Counted from the first letter of the stretch, positions 37,140-46,030 are shown. The stretch is DNA of 64,000 nt from Kiritimatiellales bacterium (GCA_003246265.1 QKAU01000042.1:1-64000), one strand, 5' to 3'. Translations and numbers: made by a program. The notes: a model not told the origin generated them from the letters alone.

Positions 37140-37167
37140 TTGCCATTTAAGGGCCGGTTCGTACACT
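37140..37167 (+). promoter_or_regulatory. Promoter of tRNA-Pro
   Basis: TTGCCA, 16-base spacer, TACACT, 20 bases before the tRNA. Confidence 0.55.
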
Positions 37168-37187
37168 ACGCATCTTCTTTGGTCAAA

Positions 37188-37264
37188 CGGGGCGTGGCTC
37201 AGTCTGGTAGAGCGCTACGTTCGGGACGTAGAAGTCGCTGGTTCGAATCCAGTCGCCCCGACCA
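37188..37264 (+). tRNA. tRNA-Pro (CGG)
   Basis: A 77-base tRNA with encoded CCA. Acceptor CGGGGCG/CGCCCCG, anticodon loop TTCGGGA between CTACG and CGTAG, T arm CTGG-TTCGAAT-CCAG. Anticodon CGG reads CCG. It is followed by a short T run. Confidence 0.97.
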
Positions 37265-37342
37265 TTTTTCCCTGCGGAAGACCTTGGGCTCCAGGCCTGG
37301 AATTGTTTGTTTACGGCTGGATGAGCAGCAGGAAGATTCCAG

Positions 37343-37495
37343 TTAGCCGTCGTCCACCAGCACCCAGCGGATCGGCAGCGGGCTCGATTTGATATCGCGG
37401 ATGGCGGAAAGGATGATCTCCTCGCCGATGTTTTCCCGGTAGTGCTCCCACGAACACCACCCGAGATACGAATAGGGCTCCGGATACCGCTTCAT
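37343..37495 (-). pseudogene. Fragment of a raffinose-synthase/Sip1-type glycoside hydrolase
   Basis: On the minus strand a 50-codon frame reads YSYLGWCSWEHYRENIGEE, then ending IRWVLVDDG and a stop. LGWCSWE and the RWVLVDDG end are hallmarks of the GH36 raffinose synthase/Sip1 alpha-galactosidase core. Both ends are missing. It meets an unrelated fragment of the other strand at about 37496. Confidence 0.7.
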
Positions 37496-37497
37496 GG

Positions 37498-37611
37498 ACC
37501 ACCAACGGCGTGATCGTGCCGGCCTCCACCAAGCCGAAGAGCTACTCGGCCTACACGAACACCGTCGGAACGCTTCCCGCCAACCTCTTCGTCCGCCTGC
37601 TGCTGGATTGA
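37498..37611 (+). pseudogene. C-terminal fragment of an unidentified gene
   Basis: A 37-codon frame without a start reads TNGVIVPASTKPKSYSAY and ends PANLFVRLLLD, stop. It is followed by a strong terminator. It looks like the 3' end of a secreted protein whose rest has been lost. The family is not recognised. Confidence 0.45.
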
Positions 37612-37661
37612 GCCGCGAGGCCTTCGAACAGGGTCCGGGCCCATGGCGGCCGGACCGTGGA

Positions 37662-37697
37662 ACAACCCCGCCGCATAGGCGGGGTTGTGTCTTTTCC
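37662..37697 (+). terminator. Rho-independent terminator after gene fragment
   Basis: ACAACCCCGCC, loop GCATA, GGCGGGGTTGT, then GTCTTTT. Confidence 0.8.
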
Positions 37698-37710
37698 AGG
37701 CGGTGCCGGG

Positions 37711-38664
37711 CTAGGCCCGCGGATGGGCGAGCTGGTAGACCTCCTTCAGGCGCTCGACGGAGACGTGGGTGTAGATCTGCGTGGTCGAGAGCGAGGCGTG
37801 GCCCAGCAGTTCCTGGACGCTGCGCAGGTCGGCCCCGGCATCGAGCAGGTGCGTGGCGAAGCTGTGGCGCAGGCTATGGGGCGTCAGCTCGGCGTTCAAG
37901 CCGCAGAACAATACGTACTTCTTCATCATGCGTTCGATCGAACGTGCCGTGATGGGACCGCCGTTCTTGTTGAGGAAGACGGGGCTGCGCGCATCCTTCC
38001 GCCCCTCCAGCAGCCAGACGTTCTCGCGCAGCTCCAGGTTCTTCATGAGCGCGCGCACGGCGGGCGAGCCCAGCGGGCAGAGGCGCTCCTTCTTCCCCTT
38101 CCCGCGCACGCGCGCCACGCCGGAGAGCAGGTCGATGCTCGTTTCGGGCAGCTTTACCAGTTCGTTGATGCGCATGCCGGTGCTGTAGAGCATTTCGAGG
38201 ATCGCCTCGTCGCGCGCCACCATGTACTCCTGCCACAGCCGCATCTTCGGGTTTTCGGGGGGATGCTTGCCGGCGTACCGGACGGGCGCGTCGAGCAGCC
38301 GGCCGACTTCGTGGACGGAGAGCACCTGCGGCAGATAGCTTCCCTTCTTCGGCAGGTTGAGGCCGCCGAACGGGTTCTGCTCCACATACTCCTCGCGCAG
38401 CAGGAACTTGTAGAACGAGCGGAGCGCGGAGAGCTTGCGCGCCGTGGTGGTGGGCGCCATCTCCAGCTTCTGGAAGAAGACAAGGAACTTGCGCGCCGCG
38501 AAGCGGTCGGCCTCGCTCCACCGGTAGGGCGGCTGCGCCTCGGCCCCCCAGACGATTTCGCAGAACTGGCGGATGTCGACCAGATAGTTCCCGACCGTAT
38601 GCACGGAGGCGTTCCTCTCGCCTTCGAGATACTGCACGAAATGCTCTATGCACGGATCGTTCAT
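37711..38664 (-). CDS. xerC: Site-specific tyrosine recombinase XerC/XerD type
   Basis: A 317-residue tyrosine recombinase. It has an N-terminal SAM-like core-binding domain and a catalytic domain with Arg in YSTGMRINEL, Lys in VRGKGKKERLCPLG, His-X-X-Arg in LTPHSLRHSFATHLLDAG, His in LGHASLSTTQIYTHV and nucleophile Tyr in IYTH. It resolves chromosome dimers at dif with its partner. The downstream position after topA and dprA matches the dprA-topA-xerC order of many bacteria, which favours the chromosomal role over a phage integrase. MNDPC start chosen; MFSTM 12 bases upstream is possible. Confidence 0.9.
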   Translation of the reverse strand: MNDPCIEHFVQYLEGERNASVHTVGNYLVDIRQFCEIVWGAEAQPPYRWSEADRFAARKFLVFFQKLEMAPTTTARKLSALRSFYKFLLREEYVEQNPFGGLNLPKKGSYLPQVLSVHEVGRLLDAPVRYAGKHPPENPKMRLWQEYMVARDEAILEMLYSTGMRINELVKLPETSIDLLSGVARVRGKGKKERLCPLGSPAVRALMKNLELRENVWLLEGRKDARSPVFLNKNGGPITARSIERMMKKYVLFCGLNAELTPHSLRHSFATHLLDAGADLRSVQELLGHASLSTTQIYTHVSVERLKEVYQLAHPRA

Positions 38665-38731
38665 GGTGGAAAACAATTGCCTGCGAAGAGAGGAAGCGCA
38701 CGAAGTCTCGCGAGCCGATGCCCCTCTCGCC

Positions 38732-41290
38732 CTATTCCTCCGTTGCGGCGTCGACCTGCTTCGCCTTCGCCTTGCGGGGCGCAAAGAGCCCCAACGGCTC
38801 CTGCAGCTGCGCATAGTCCGGAATCTGCTCCGCATAGCGGGCCGCCATCTTCTTGAGCGCCGCCACCTGGCGTTCGGAGAGCGCGCCCTTGGCCTTGAAC
38901 TGGCGGTCGAGCGATTCGTAGAAGGTCTTGTCGTTGAACTCGCGTTTTCCGCGCTGCACCGGCTCCGCCCAATCGGTCACCTGGGCCACCAGGGCCAGCA
39001 CGGGGGCGATCGAGGGGTCGGCCACCCCTCCCGGCTTTTCGCCAAGCTTGAGGTCATGCTTCACGGCATCGAAATCCGGAATCTGGTCGGCGTACTTCGA
39101 GAGCATCGAATCGAGCGCCGCCACCTGGCGTTCGGAGAGCCGCTTGCCCAGGGCGATCTGCTCGCCGAGCGACTTGGCGAATTTCCTGTCGTCGTAGGTG
39201 CGCTTGCCGACCTGGCGCGGCTCGCCGAACTGGACGTTGGCCAGCAGCGCCAGCTTGCGCGGCGTTTCGTCGCGCACGGCCTCCGGCTCGGCCAGCTGCA
39301 GTTCGGCCGCCAACTCCGCGGGGATCTGGCGGATGTAGCGGCAGCACATCTTGTGGAGCATCTCGCCCTGGCGCTTGCTCAGGAGTTTGCCTTCGGCCAC
39401 CGTCGCCTTCAGGTCCTCGACCGTTTTTTGATCGTCGTAGGTGCGGCGTCCCGACTTGGCGGGCGGCGCCCACTCCCGCACATGGCCGAGGGCCTCGAAG
39501 CATCTTCCCACCAATCCCGGATCGGCGGTCTCCTTGGCGTGCTCGATCCATTCGAGCAGCGAAGGGTAGAACTCCTTCATCATCTGCGTCCACTCGACCT
39601 GGCCCTCCTCGACGTTGTCGAGCTTCGTCTCCATGTCGGCGGTGAAGTGGACCTCGAACAGGTCGACCTTGTTGTCGGATTTCAGCTTGGCTTCGGTCTT
39701 GAGCACCAGCTCCACGAGTTCCCTGCCCAGCGCCGTCGGGACGAGCGACCGCCCCTCCTTGCCAACGTATTCGCGTTCATCGAGCTTGGACATGATCGCG
39801 GCATAGGTGCTGGGACGCCCCACCCCGTTCTCCTCCAGCGCGCGGATCAGCGACGCCTCGGTATAGCGCGCCACCGGCCTGGTCTCCTTCGGTTCGGCCA
39901 GCCATTGGAGCACGTCGAGGTGTTCCCCGACCGAGAGCGGGGGCAGCTGCCCGGCCTCGTCGTTCTCCTCGTCGTCGCCGTTCTTGCGGTCGGCGGCGGC
40001 CTCGATGCCGCTCGCCTTCATGTAGCCGGGAAAGGCCACTTCCGACGCCGTCGCCCGGAACAGGAAGCGGTTCTCGACCCCGGCTTCGACCTCCACCGTG
40101 CGGCGGGCGATGCGGGCGGGCACCATCTGGCTGGCGACGAAACGTTCCCAGATCAGCTTGTAGAGCTTCTGTTCCGCCGGTTCCAGCGCCATCCCCTCGC
40201 GCCCCGGCACGACATTGACGTCGGTGGGCCGGATCGCCTCGTGGGCCTCCTGCGCCGCGCCCTTGCTGCGATAGGCATTAGGTTTTTCAGGCAGGTATTC
40301 CGCGCCGTACTGTTCGCTCACGAACATCCGGCACTCCTCCTGCGCGCTCCTGGCGATGTTGAACGAGTCGGTACGCATGTAGGTGATCAAGCCGCTCTCG
40401 TAGAGTTTCTGCGCAATGCCCATGGTCCGGGCGGGCGCATAGCCCAGCGCGCCGGAGGCCGACTGCTGGAGCGTGCTGGTGATGAAGGGCGGACGGGCCG
40501 ACCGCTGGACTTCCTTGGTGGCCACGTCGGATACCCGGGCCGTACTTGCCTCCAGCTCGCGGCGCAGCGCGTCGAGCTGCTCCTGGGTACGCACCGCGCC
40601 CGGCAGCAGCCTGCGGTCCTTGATACCGACCGGCTCGCCGTTGATGCGCGCCAGCTTGACGGTGAACGGATCGAGCGGCGCCTCCCGCCTGCGGACCTCC
40701 GCGGCCACGGCGAAGTAGGTCTCGGGCCGGAAGTTCTCAATCTCCAGCTCGCGCTCCACCACCAGCCGCAACGCCACGGTCTGCACGCGGCCGACGCTCT
40801 GCGCCCCGCGGATCTGCTTGCGCACCACGGGGCTTCCCTCGAAGCCGACCAGGCGGTCGAGCACGCGGCGCGCCTGCTGGGCGTTTACGCGGTCCATGTC
40901 GATCTTGGAGGGGCTTCCGAACGCGGCCAGGATGGCGGGCTTGGTGATTTCGTTGTAGGTGACGCGATAGAAGTTCTCTTCCGGCACCGTCTTCTTCAGC
41001 GCCTCGAAAAGATGCCAGGCAATCGCCTCCCCTTCGCGGTCGGGGTCGGGCGCGAGGAACACCCTTTCGCACTTCTTCGCCTCGGCCTTGATCTCCTTCA
41101 GCACCTTCTTGCCGCGCGCCGTGTCGACATACTCCGGCTCGAAATCCTTTTCCACATCGACGCCCAGCTTCTTTGCCGGCAGGTCGCGCACATGGCCGAC
41201 CGACGCCATCACCACATACTCCTTGCCGAGGAACTGCCCGATCTTCTTCGCCTTCGCCGGCGACTCCACGATTACCAAATTCTTGCCCAT
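38732..41290 (-). CDS. topA: DNA topoisomerase I with unusual C-terminal repeats
   Basis: An 852-residue type IA topoisomerase that relaxes negative supercoils. The Toprim domain is seen in VIVESPAKAKKIG and APDPDREGEAIAWH; catalytic Tyr304 lies in GLITYMRTDSFN. HEAIRPTD and ENGVGRPSTYAAIM follow. E. coli TopA ends in Cys4 zinc fingers; here there are none. Instead residues ~604-830 hold three degenerate ~60-residue repeats, each with a GKR-Y-D-D-like entry and LS-RQ...M...Y..QIP. The last ~20 residues are Lys/Ala-rich. It lies 88 bases after dprA. Confidence 0.93.
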   Translation of the reverse strand: MGKNLVIVESPAKAKKIGQFLGKEYVVMASVGHVRDLPAKKLGVDVEKDFEPEYVDTARGKKVLKEIKAEAKKCERVFLAPDPDREGEAIAWHLFEALKKTVPEENFYRVTYNEITKPAILAAFGSPSKIDMDRVNAQQARRVLDRLVGFEGSPVVRKQIRGAQSVGRVQTVALRLVVERELEIENFRPETYFAVAAEVRRREAPLDPFTVKLARINGEPVGIKDRRLLPGAVRTQEQLDALRRELEASTARVSDVATKEVQRSARPPFITSTLQQSASGALGYAPARTMGIAQKLYESGLITYMRTDSFNIARSAQEECRMFVSEQYGAEYLPEKPNAYRSKGAAQEAHEAIRPTDVNVVPGREGMALEPAEQKLYKLIWERFVASQMVPARIARRTVEVEAGVENRFLFRATASEVAFPGYMKASGIEAAADRKNGDDEENDEAGQLPPLSVGEHLDVLQWLAEPKETRPVARYTEASLIRALEENGVGRPSTYAAIMSKLDEREYVGKEGRSLVPTALGRELVELVLKTEAKLKSDNKVDLFEVHFTADMETKLDNVEEGQVEWTQMMKEFYPSLLEWIEHAKETADPGLVGRCFEALGHVREWAPPAKSGRRTYDDQKTVEDLKATVAEGKLLSKRQGEMLHKMCCRYIRQIPAELAAELQLAEPEAVRDETPRKLALLANVQFGEPRQVGKRTYDDRKFAKSLGEQIALGKRLSERQVAALDSMLSKYADQIPDFDAVKHDLKLGEKPGGVADPSIAPVLALVAQVTDWAEPVQRGKREFNDKTFYESLDRQFKAKGALSERQVAALKKMAARYAEQIPDYAQLQEPLGLFAPRKAKAKQVDAATEE

Positions 41291-41378
41291 CTCTCTTTCC
41301 TTCGATCTTTACCCCGGAGCGTTGGGAAGGTGCCGCAGCGATGTCCCGCCCCGATGCGCGCCAATCCCTGCTCCGGGC

Positions 41379-42509
41379 TCATTTTCCAAATCCTGCCTTC
41401 AAATCCTCCGCCAATTCGACCATGCGGCCCGGGAGGGTACGCACCACGCGCTTCATTTCAAGTCCAAGCAGCAGCCCGCTCAACTCGTGGCTCCTGAGCC
41501 CCGTGGCGCGCGCGAGCGTGTCGACGTCCATCGGTTCCTGCCACAGGGCCTCGACGATCCTCGTTTCGGCCTCGGTCATGGGCACGTCCGGCCGCGCCGC
41601 GGCCTGGCCGGCGGGCAGCTGCCGTTCTGCGGCGGGGATGAGGAACTCGTACTCCTCGAGGATGTCGTCGATCCCCTCCACCAGCTTCGCGCCGTTCTTG
41701 ATCAGCAGGTGCGGCCCGCGCGCGCCCGGCGCGTCGATCCGGCCCGGCAGCGCGAAGACCGTGCGCCCCTGCTCCATCGCCGCCTCGGCCGTATGCATCG
41801 ATCCTCCCTTGACCGCCGACTCCACCAGCAGGACGCCCATGCCCAGCCCGCTGATGATACGGTTGCGGTACGGGAAGGTCATGCGGTCCGCCTGCCGGCC
41901 CATTGGATATTCGCTGATCACCGCTCCCTGCCGCGCGATCCGGTTGGCCAGCTCCTCGTTCTCGGGCGGGTAGAGCCGGTCGAGCGCCCCGCCCAGCACC
42001 GCGATCGTACGGCCCCCGCCCTTGAGCGCACCGCTGTGCGCCGCGGTATCGGTGCCGCGCGCCAGGCCGCTGACCACCGTAAAACCCATCTGCCCCAGCT
42101 GGTAGGCGATCCGGTCGGCCGCATTCAGGCCGTAGGTCGAGGTCGACCGGGAGCCGACGATGGCGATCGCCCTGCCGTCCTGCGGCAGCAGGCGGCCCCG
42201 CACGTAGAGCGCGAGCGGCGGATCGTGGATCGCCTTGAGCGACGCGGGATACTCCTCGTCGAGCGGAGTGATAATCCGCGCGCCCGCATCGGCCGCCTTG
42301 CCGACCTCTTCCTCGGCATCGATGGAATCCCGCTGCGCAACGATCTTCAGCGCCAGCTTCTCCCCCACGCCCCGCGCCTCCATCAGCGCCTCGCGGTCGG
42401 TACGGAGGATCGCCTGCGGGGAACCCAGCGCATCGACCAGCCGGCGGACGCTTACCGGGCCCAGCCCTTCGATCATGTTCAAGACGATATATGCTTCGCG
42501 ATCCTGCAT
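41379..42509 (-). CDS. dprA: DNA-processing protein DprA
   Basis: DprA loads RecA on incoming single-stranded DNA during natural transformation. The 376 residues have an N-terminal SAM/HhH region (IEGLGPVSVRRLVDALGS, RGVGEKLALKI), the Rossmann-like core with AIVGSRSTSTYG, GLARGTDTAAHSGAL, VLGGALDRLYPPEN and FPYRNRIISGL, and a C-terminal winged helix (MTEAETRIVEAL). It lies downstream of aroB after a palindromic spacer. Presence with comF hints at competence potential. Confidence 0.94.
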   Translation of the reverse strand: MQDREAYIVLNMIEGLGPVSVRRLVDALGSPQAILRTDREALMEARGVGEKLALKIVAQRDSIDAEEEVGKAADAGARIITPLDEEYPASLKAIHDPPLALYVRGRLLPQDGRAIAIVGSRSTSTYGLNAADRIAYQLGQMGFTVVSGLARGTDTAAHSGALKGGGRTIAVLGGALDRLYPPENEELANRIARQGAVISEYPMGRQADRMTFPYRNRIISGLGMGVLLVESAVKGGSMHTAEAAMEQGRTVFALPGRIDAPGARGPHLLIKNGAKLVEGIDDILEEYEFLIPAAERQLPAGQAAARPDVPMTEAETRIVEALWQEPMDVDTLARATGLRSHELSGLLLGLEMKRVVRTLPGRMVELAEDLKAGFGK

Positions 42510-42515
42510 CGACTT

Positions 42516-42577
42516 AACCACGGAATACACAGAAACACACAAGGCTGGTTTCGGTGTATCCCGCGTCTTCCGTGGTT
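42516..42577. repeat. Palindromic intergenic element between aroB and dprA
   Basis: Perfect 10-base arms AACCACGGAA and TTCCGTGGTT surround ACACAGAAACACAC / GGTGTATCC. It fills almost the whole 67-base spacer and resembles the insert at 6083-6152 (GTCCGTGGCT). Confidence 0.75.
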
Positions 42578-43662
42578 CACAAACTCTTCCAGACCTGTTC
42601 CATGAGGGCTTCGGGAACGTCGTTGCCAAAGGAGACCAATCCGATGGCCGATGCCAGCACGAACTTCGGCATCCCGCCGATCGTCTTCTTGTCCACTGCG
42701 AGTGCCGCGCGCAGGTCCGCCCATGGACAGCCGGGGGCGCGCACCGGCAAGGCCAGATCGACAAACATCTTCTCGATGCGGTCGCATTCGGCCTGCGAAA
42801 GGCCGGATTGCTCGACGGATACGCGGGCGGCGAAGACGGAGCCGATGGCGACGGCCTCCCCGTGGACGAATTCGCCATAGCCCGCCACCTTTTCGATGGC
42901 ATGGCCTACGGTGTGGCCGAAGTTCAGGATGGCCCGCAGCCCTCCTTCGCGCTCGTCCTGGCCGACCACGTCGGCCTTGATTTCGCAGCAGCGCCCTACG
43001 ACCCTGGCCAGCAGCCCCACGTCGCTACGGTCCGCCAGTGCCGGCCATTGCCCTTCCAGGCATTCGAAGAAGGAGGCGTCGTAGATGATGCCGTACTTGA
43101 CCACTTCGGCCAAGCCGGCCCGGTATTCGCGCACCGGAAGGGTTTCCAGCGTCTGCAGGTCGGCCAGGACCAGCTCCGGCTGGTGGAATGCGCCGACCAG
43201 GTTCTTGCCTTCGGGCAGGTTGATCCCGGTTTTGCCTCCCACCGAGCTGTCGACCATCGCCAGGAGCGAGGTCGGCACCTGCACGAAGGGGATGCCGCGC
43301 AGATAGGAGGCGGCCACGTAGCCCGCAAGGTCGCCGATCACTCCGCCACCCAGCGCGACGACGAAGCCCTTCCGGTCGAGCCCCGCCTCGATGCAGCGGC
43401 TGTAGAGCGCAAAAAGCTGGTCGCCGCACTTGGTCTGTTCGCCGGCCGGAATCGTGGCCAGGGTGGCCTTGAAACCCGCCTTCCCCAACGATTCCATGGC
43501 CGTTGCGGCATAGAGGGAGCCCACGTTGGCGTCGGTAACGACCAGGCATTTGCCTTTCAGGCCCGCCGATACGCACCGTTCGCCCAACTCTTCCAGCAAC
43601 TCCGCCCCGATATGGATGCCGTAGGAGCGCTCGCCCAGATTCACAGTAACGTCGTATAACAT
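42577..43662 (-). CDS. aroB: 3-dehydroquinate synthase
   Basis: AroB makes 3-dehydroquinate from DAHP with NAD+ and a divalent metal (shikimate pathway step 2). The 361 residues show the NAD-binding IPAGEQTKCG and ALGGGVIGDLAGYVAASYLRGIPFVQVPTSLLAMVDSSVGGKTGIN, the metal ligands in EVVKYGIIYD and NFGHTVGHAIE and HGEAVAIG. The ATG at 43662 is set back from an upstream open frame that has no family similarity. Confidence 0.95.
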   Translation of the reverse strand: MLYDVTVNLGERSYGIHIGAELLEELGERCVSAGLKGKCLVVTDANVGSLYAATAMESLGKAGFKATLATIPAGEQTKCGDQLFALYSRCIEAGLDRKGFVVALGGGVIGDLAGYVAASYLRGIPFVQVPTSLLAMVDSSVGGKTGINLPEGKNLVGAFHQPELVLADLQTLETLPVREYRAGLAEVVKYGIIYDASFFECLEGQWPALADRSDVGLLARVVGRCCEIKADVVGQDEREGGLRAILNFGHTVGHAIEKVAGYGEFVHGEAVAIGSVFAARVSVEQSGLSQAECDRIEKMFVDLALPVRAPGCPWADLRAALAVDKKTIGGMPKFVLASAIGLVSFGNDVPEALMEQVWKSL

Positions 43663-43774
43663 AGCCCGCTGTGTGTAGGTGCTCGCACGGGGGCAAGTCA
43701 AACGAATTCTCGGACGAGCACCCCGCTGCATGGCCGGTTTTGCACCCCGCAGGCCATTTAACACCATTTCGGCA

Positions 43775-43802
43775 TTGATATACCGATTAGTCCGCCTATA
43801 TT
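43775..43802 (+). promoter_or_regulatory. Sigma-70 promoter of 54-aa gene
   Basis: TTGATA, 16-base spacer, TATATT, about 33 bases before the ribosome site of the small gene at 43843. Confidence 0.7.
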
Positions 43803-43842
43803 GGACCGTATTCGTATTCTTTAACAACCCAAGGAGAAGGAG

Positions 43843-44007
43843 ATGAACGTAGACCAGCACCTGAAGGTAGCCCAGTGGCACATCGAACAGGCCCGCCTGC
43901 ATGCCACCGTCGAAGGTGGACACAAGTGCGGCTGCCCGCTCAACGACGGCTATGCCAAGATCATCGCTGAAGTCGAGTCGGGCAAGATCGTCGACGAAGG
44001 CCACTAG
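43843..44007 (+). CDS. 54-residue Cys-containing protein, strong expression signals
   Basis: A complete 54-codon gene, too short for usual cut-offs: MNVDQHLKVAQWHIEQ at the start, GGHKCGCPLND in the middle (two Cys in CGC) and VDEGH at the end, largely helical and His-rich. It has its own sigma-70 promoter, a near-perfect AAGGAGAAGGAG before ATG and a strong terminator. This suggests a well-expressed, soluble small protein. No family is recognised; a metal or redox role is possible because of the Cys and five His. Confidence 0.78.
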   Translation: MNVDQHLKVAQWHIEQARLHATVEGGHKCGCPLNDGYAKIIAEVESGKIVDEGH

Positions 44008-44046
44008 GCCACATGGTCCCTTGCCGCGACCCAAGGTTTCTGACGA

Positions 44047-44077
44047 AAACCGCCCCGATACGGGCGGTTTTTTTTTG
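44047..44077 (+). terminator. Rho-independent terminator of 54-aa gene
   Basis: AAACCGCCC, loop CGATAC, GGGCGGTTT, then a run of T. Confidence 0.92.
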
Positions 44078-44165
44078 CGTCCATGAAGTCGTGCAATACC
44101 GCTTTTCACTTCTGCAAAAAGCCGGTAGTTTGCGGGGAATTCCATTCCAAACGGAGGAGCATGCA

Positions 44166-44771
44166 ATGAAACGTACCGTTGCGACCTTGTCGATCCTGTG
44201 CATGGCAGGTTTACATTCCGCCCATGGCGACAAATCCCTCGAAGAACGGGTAACCGCGCTTGAAAAGGAAGTGGCTGCACTGAAGGCCGCAACGCAGCCG
44301 GTCGTCGAAACGGCGAACCTTGAAAATCAGGTGGAAGAGCAACGACGGCTCGCCAAGGAGCGGATGCGAAGGGATTCGGCAACCTATTCCCGCGATGAAC
44401 TGCGGGAGATTGAAGAGCTCTACCAAGTGGCCAACAAGCAGTGGCGCAGCGAAGAGGGCAAGCAGAGCCTCCGGAAACTTATCGACAAATACGACAAGGC
44501 CAACCGGACCGGATGCGCCCTGCTTTACCTTGGGCAGATGGGCGAAGGAGCGGAAAAAGAGAACTACCTCAAGCAGGCCATTACGGGTTTCAGCGATTGT
44601 TTCTATGGCGATGGCGTGCAGGTGGGCGCTTACGCCCGCTACTGCCTGGCCCTATATTACAAGGGGACCGGCAACGAGACGCAGATGAACAAACTGTTCA
44701 AGGAGCTCCGCGAGCTCTATCCCGATGCCATCGACCACAAGGGTAATCCACTCTCCCGGCTGATGGACTAG
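44166..44771 (+). CDS. Secreted coiled-coil/TPR-like protein
   Basis: A 201-residue exported protein. After a signal peptide (to SAHG) comes a coiled coil (KSLEERVTALEKEVAALKAATQ), then alpha-helical repeats of TPR-like look (ELREIEELYQVANKQWRSEEGKQSLRKLIDKY and later YARYCLALYYKGTGNETQMNKLFKELRE). This is the outline of YbgF/CpoB-type periplasmic proteins, though the link is loose. GGAGGAG is six bases before ATG. It ends in CTAG, shared with the stop of folC on the other strand. Confidence 0.75.
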   Translation: MKRTVATLSILCMAGLHSAHGDKSLEERVTALEKEVAALKAATQPVVETANLENQVEEQRRLAKERMRRDSATYSRDELREIEELYQVANKQWRSEEGKQSLRKLIDKYDKANRTGCALLYLGQMGEGAEKENYLKQAITGFSDCFYGDGVQVGAYARYCLALYYKGTGNETQMNKLFKELRELYPDAIDHKGNPLSRLMD

Positions 44772-46030
44772 ACCAATCCGGCGTCGGAGAGCATCTGCTT
44801 CATGTAGAGCGAGCCGGCGACCACCACGAGTCGGCCAGGTTCCGACGACGCCCAGGCACAGGCCGCGTCCCACGCCCCGGACACCGTGCAGGGTACCGCC
44901 TCGATGCCCACGGCGCGGGCCTGGACCGCCGCATGCTCCGCCGTGGTCCCGCGCGGCGCGTCGATCGGCAGGGTCCACGCGGCGGAAACCAGCGGCTTGA
45001 GAGCGCGCAGGAATCCGGCGGCATCCTTGTCCTCGAGAAAGCCAAGGATGAACCCGACCTGGTGTTTTGGATGGTTTTCCCTAAGGGTTTTCACCAAGGC
45101 GCGGGCACCCGAAGGATTGTGCGCCCCGTCGAGGATGACCAGCGGATCGTCCCGCAACGTCTGGAACCGTGCCGCCCATTGGACCGATTCCAGCCCCTTC
45201 TTGAAGGCGGGCTCGAATCCAAGCATGTCGGAAAGGATTTCGAGCGAGGCAACGGCCACGGCGCAATTTTCGCGCTGGCATTCGCCGAGCAACGGCAGCT
45301 TGACCGGGGGCAGATTGCGCGAAGGGGTCTCGATCTTCAGCATCTGGGGTTCGCCGATCCTGGCGACGGATACCGCACCAGAACTGTAGACTACCGGCTC
45401 CCCCGCCCTTTCCAGGATCTGCCCGACCACCGCCTGCTGCGGGGCGGAAACCACGGGGCGGCCCGGCTTGATGATGCCGGCCTTTTCCGCGGCGACCTGC
45501 TCGATGGTGTCGCCCAGGTAGTTGGCGTGGTCGAGGTCGATGTGCGTAATGACGGAAACCAGCGGAATCACCACGTTGGTGGCGTCCCACCGTCCGCCCA
45601 TCCCCGTTTCCACAATGGCAATCTCCACCCCCTCGTCGGCGAAGAACTGGAAGGCCATGGCCGTCGAGACTTCGAAAAAGGTGGCCTTGCGCAATCCGGT
45701 TGTCCGCTCGACCTCTTCCGCGGCCCGCTCCACCAGCTCGATGTAGTAGTTGAGCCGATCTTCCGCGATCCGTTGCCCATTGAGCACGAAACGTTCGGCG
45801 AAATCGACGAGGTGCGGCGAGGTGTAGAGCCCGGTCTTGAACCCGGAGGCGCGGAGTACCGATTCCAGCATGGCGCAGACGGAACCCTTTCCGTTGGTGC
45901 CGGCCACGTGGGCGACTGCCAGGCGATGGTGGGGATTCCCCAGGGCATGGAGCAGGGCGGCGATGACCTCCAGCCCCGGTTTGATGCCTTGCGTCGTCCG
46001 AGCGAACAAGGCCTTTACGGCGTCGTTCAT
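44768..46030 (-). CDS. folC: Dihydrofolate/folylpolyglutamate synthase
   Basis: FolC adds glutamate to dihydropteroate and folates. The 420 residues carry the ATP loop AHVAGTNGKGSVCAML (43-50), YTSPHLVDFAERF, VETGMGGRWDATNVV and THIDLDHANYLGDT, and ILDGAHNPSGA in the C-terminal domain. It starts inside the accD stop (ATGA, 4-base overlap), so the pair is translationally coupled, an arrangement also found in E. coli (accD-folC). Confidence 0.95.
   Translation of the reverse strand: MNDAVKALFARTTQGIKPGLEVIAALLHALGNPHHRLAVAHVAGTNGKGSVCAMLESVLRASGFKTGLYTSPHLVDFAERFVLNGQRIAEDRLNYYIELVERAAEEVERTTGLRKATFFEVSTAMAFQFFADEGVEIAIVETGMGGRWDATNVVIPLVSVITHIDLDHANYLGDTIEQVAAEKAGIIKPGRPVVSAPQQAVVGQILERAGEPVVYSSGAVSVARIGEPQMLKIETPSRNLPPVKLPLLGECQRENCAVAVASLEILSDMLGFEPAFKKGLESVQWAARFQTLRDDPLVILDGAHNPSGARALVKTLRENHPKHQVGFILGFLEDKDAAGFLRALKPLVSAAWTLPIDAPRGTTAEHAAVQARAVGIEAVPCTVSGAWDAACAWASSEPGRLVVVAGSLYMKQMLSDAGLV

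Noticed and set aside
37711-38664. XerC-like recombinase as integrase of a mobile element at tRNA-Pro
   Set aside because: The aroB-dprA-topA-xerC gene order points to the chromosomal dimer-resolution recombinase.
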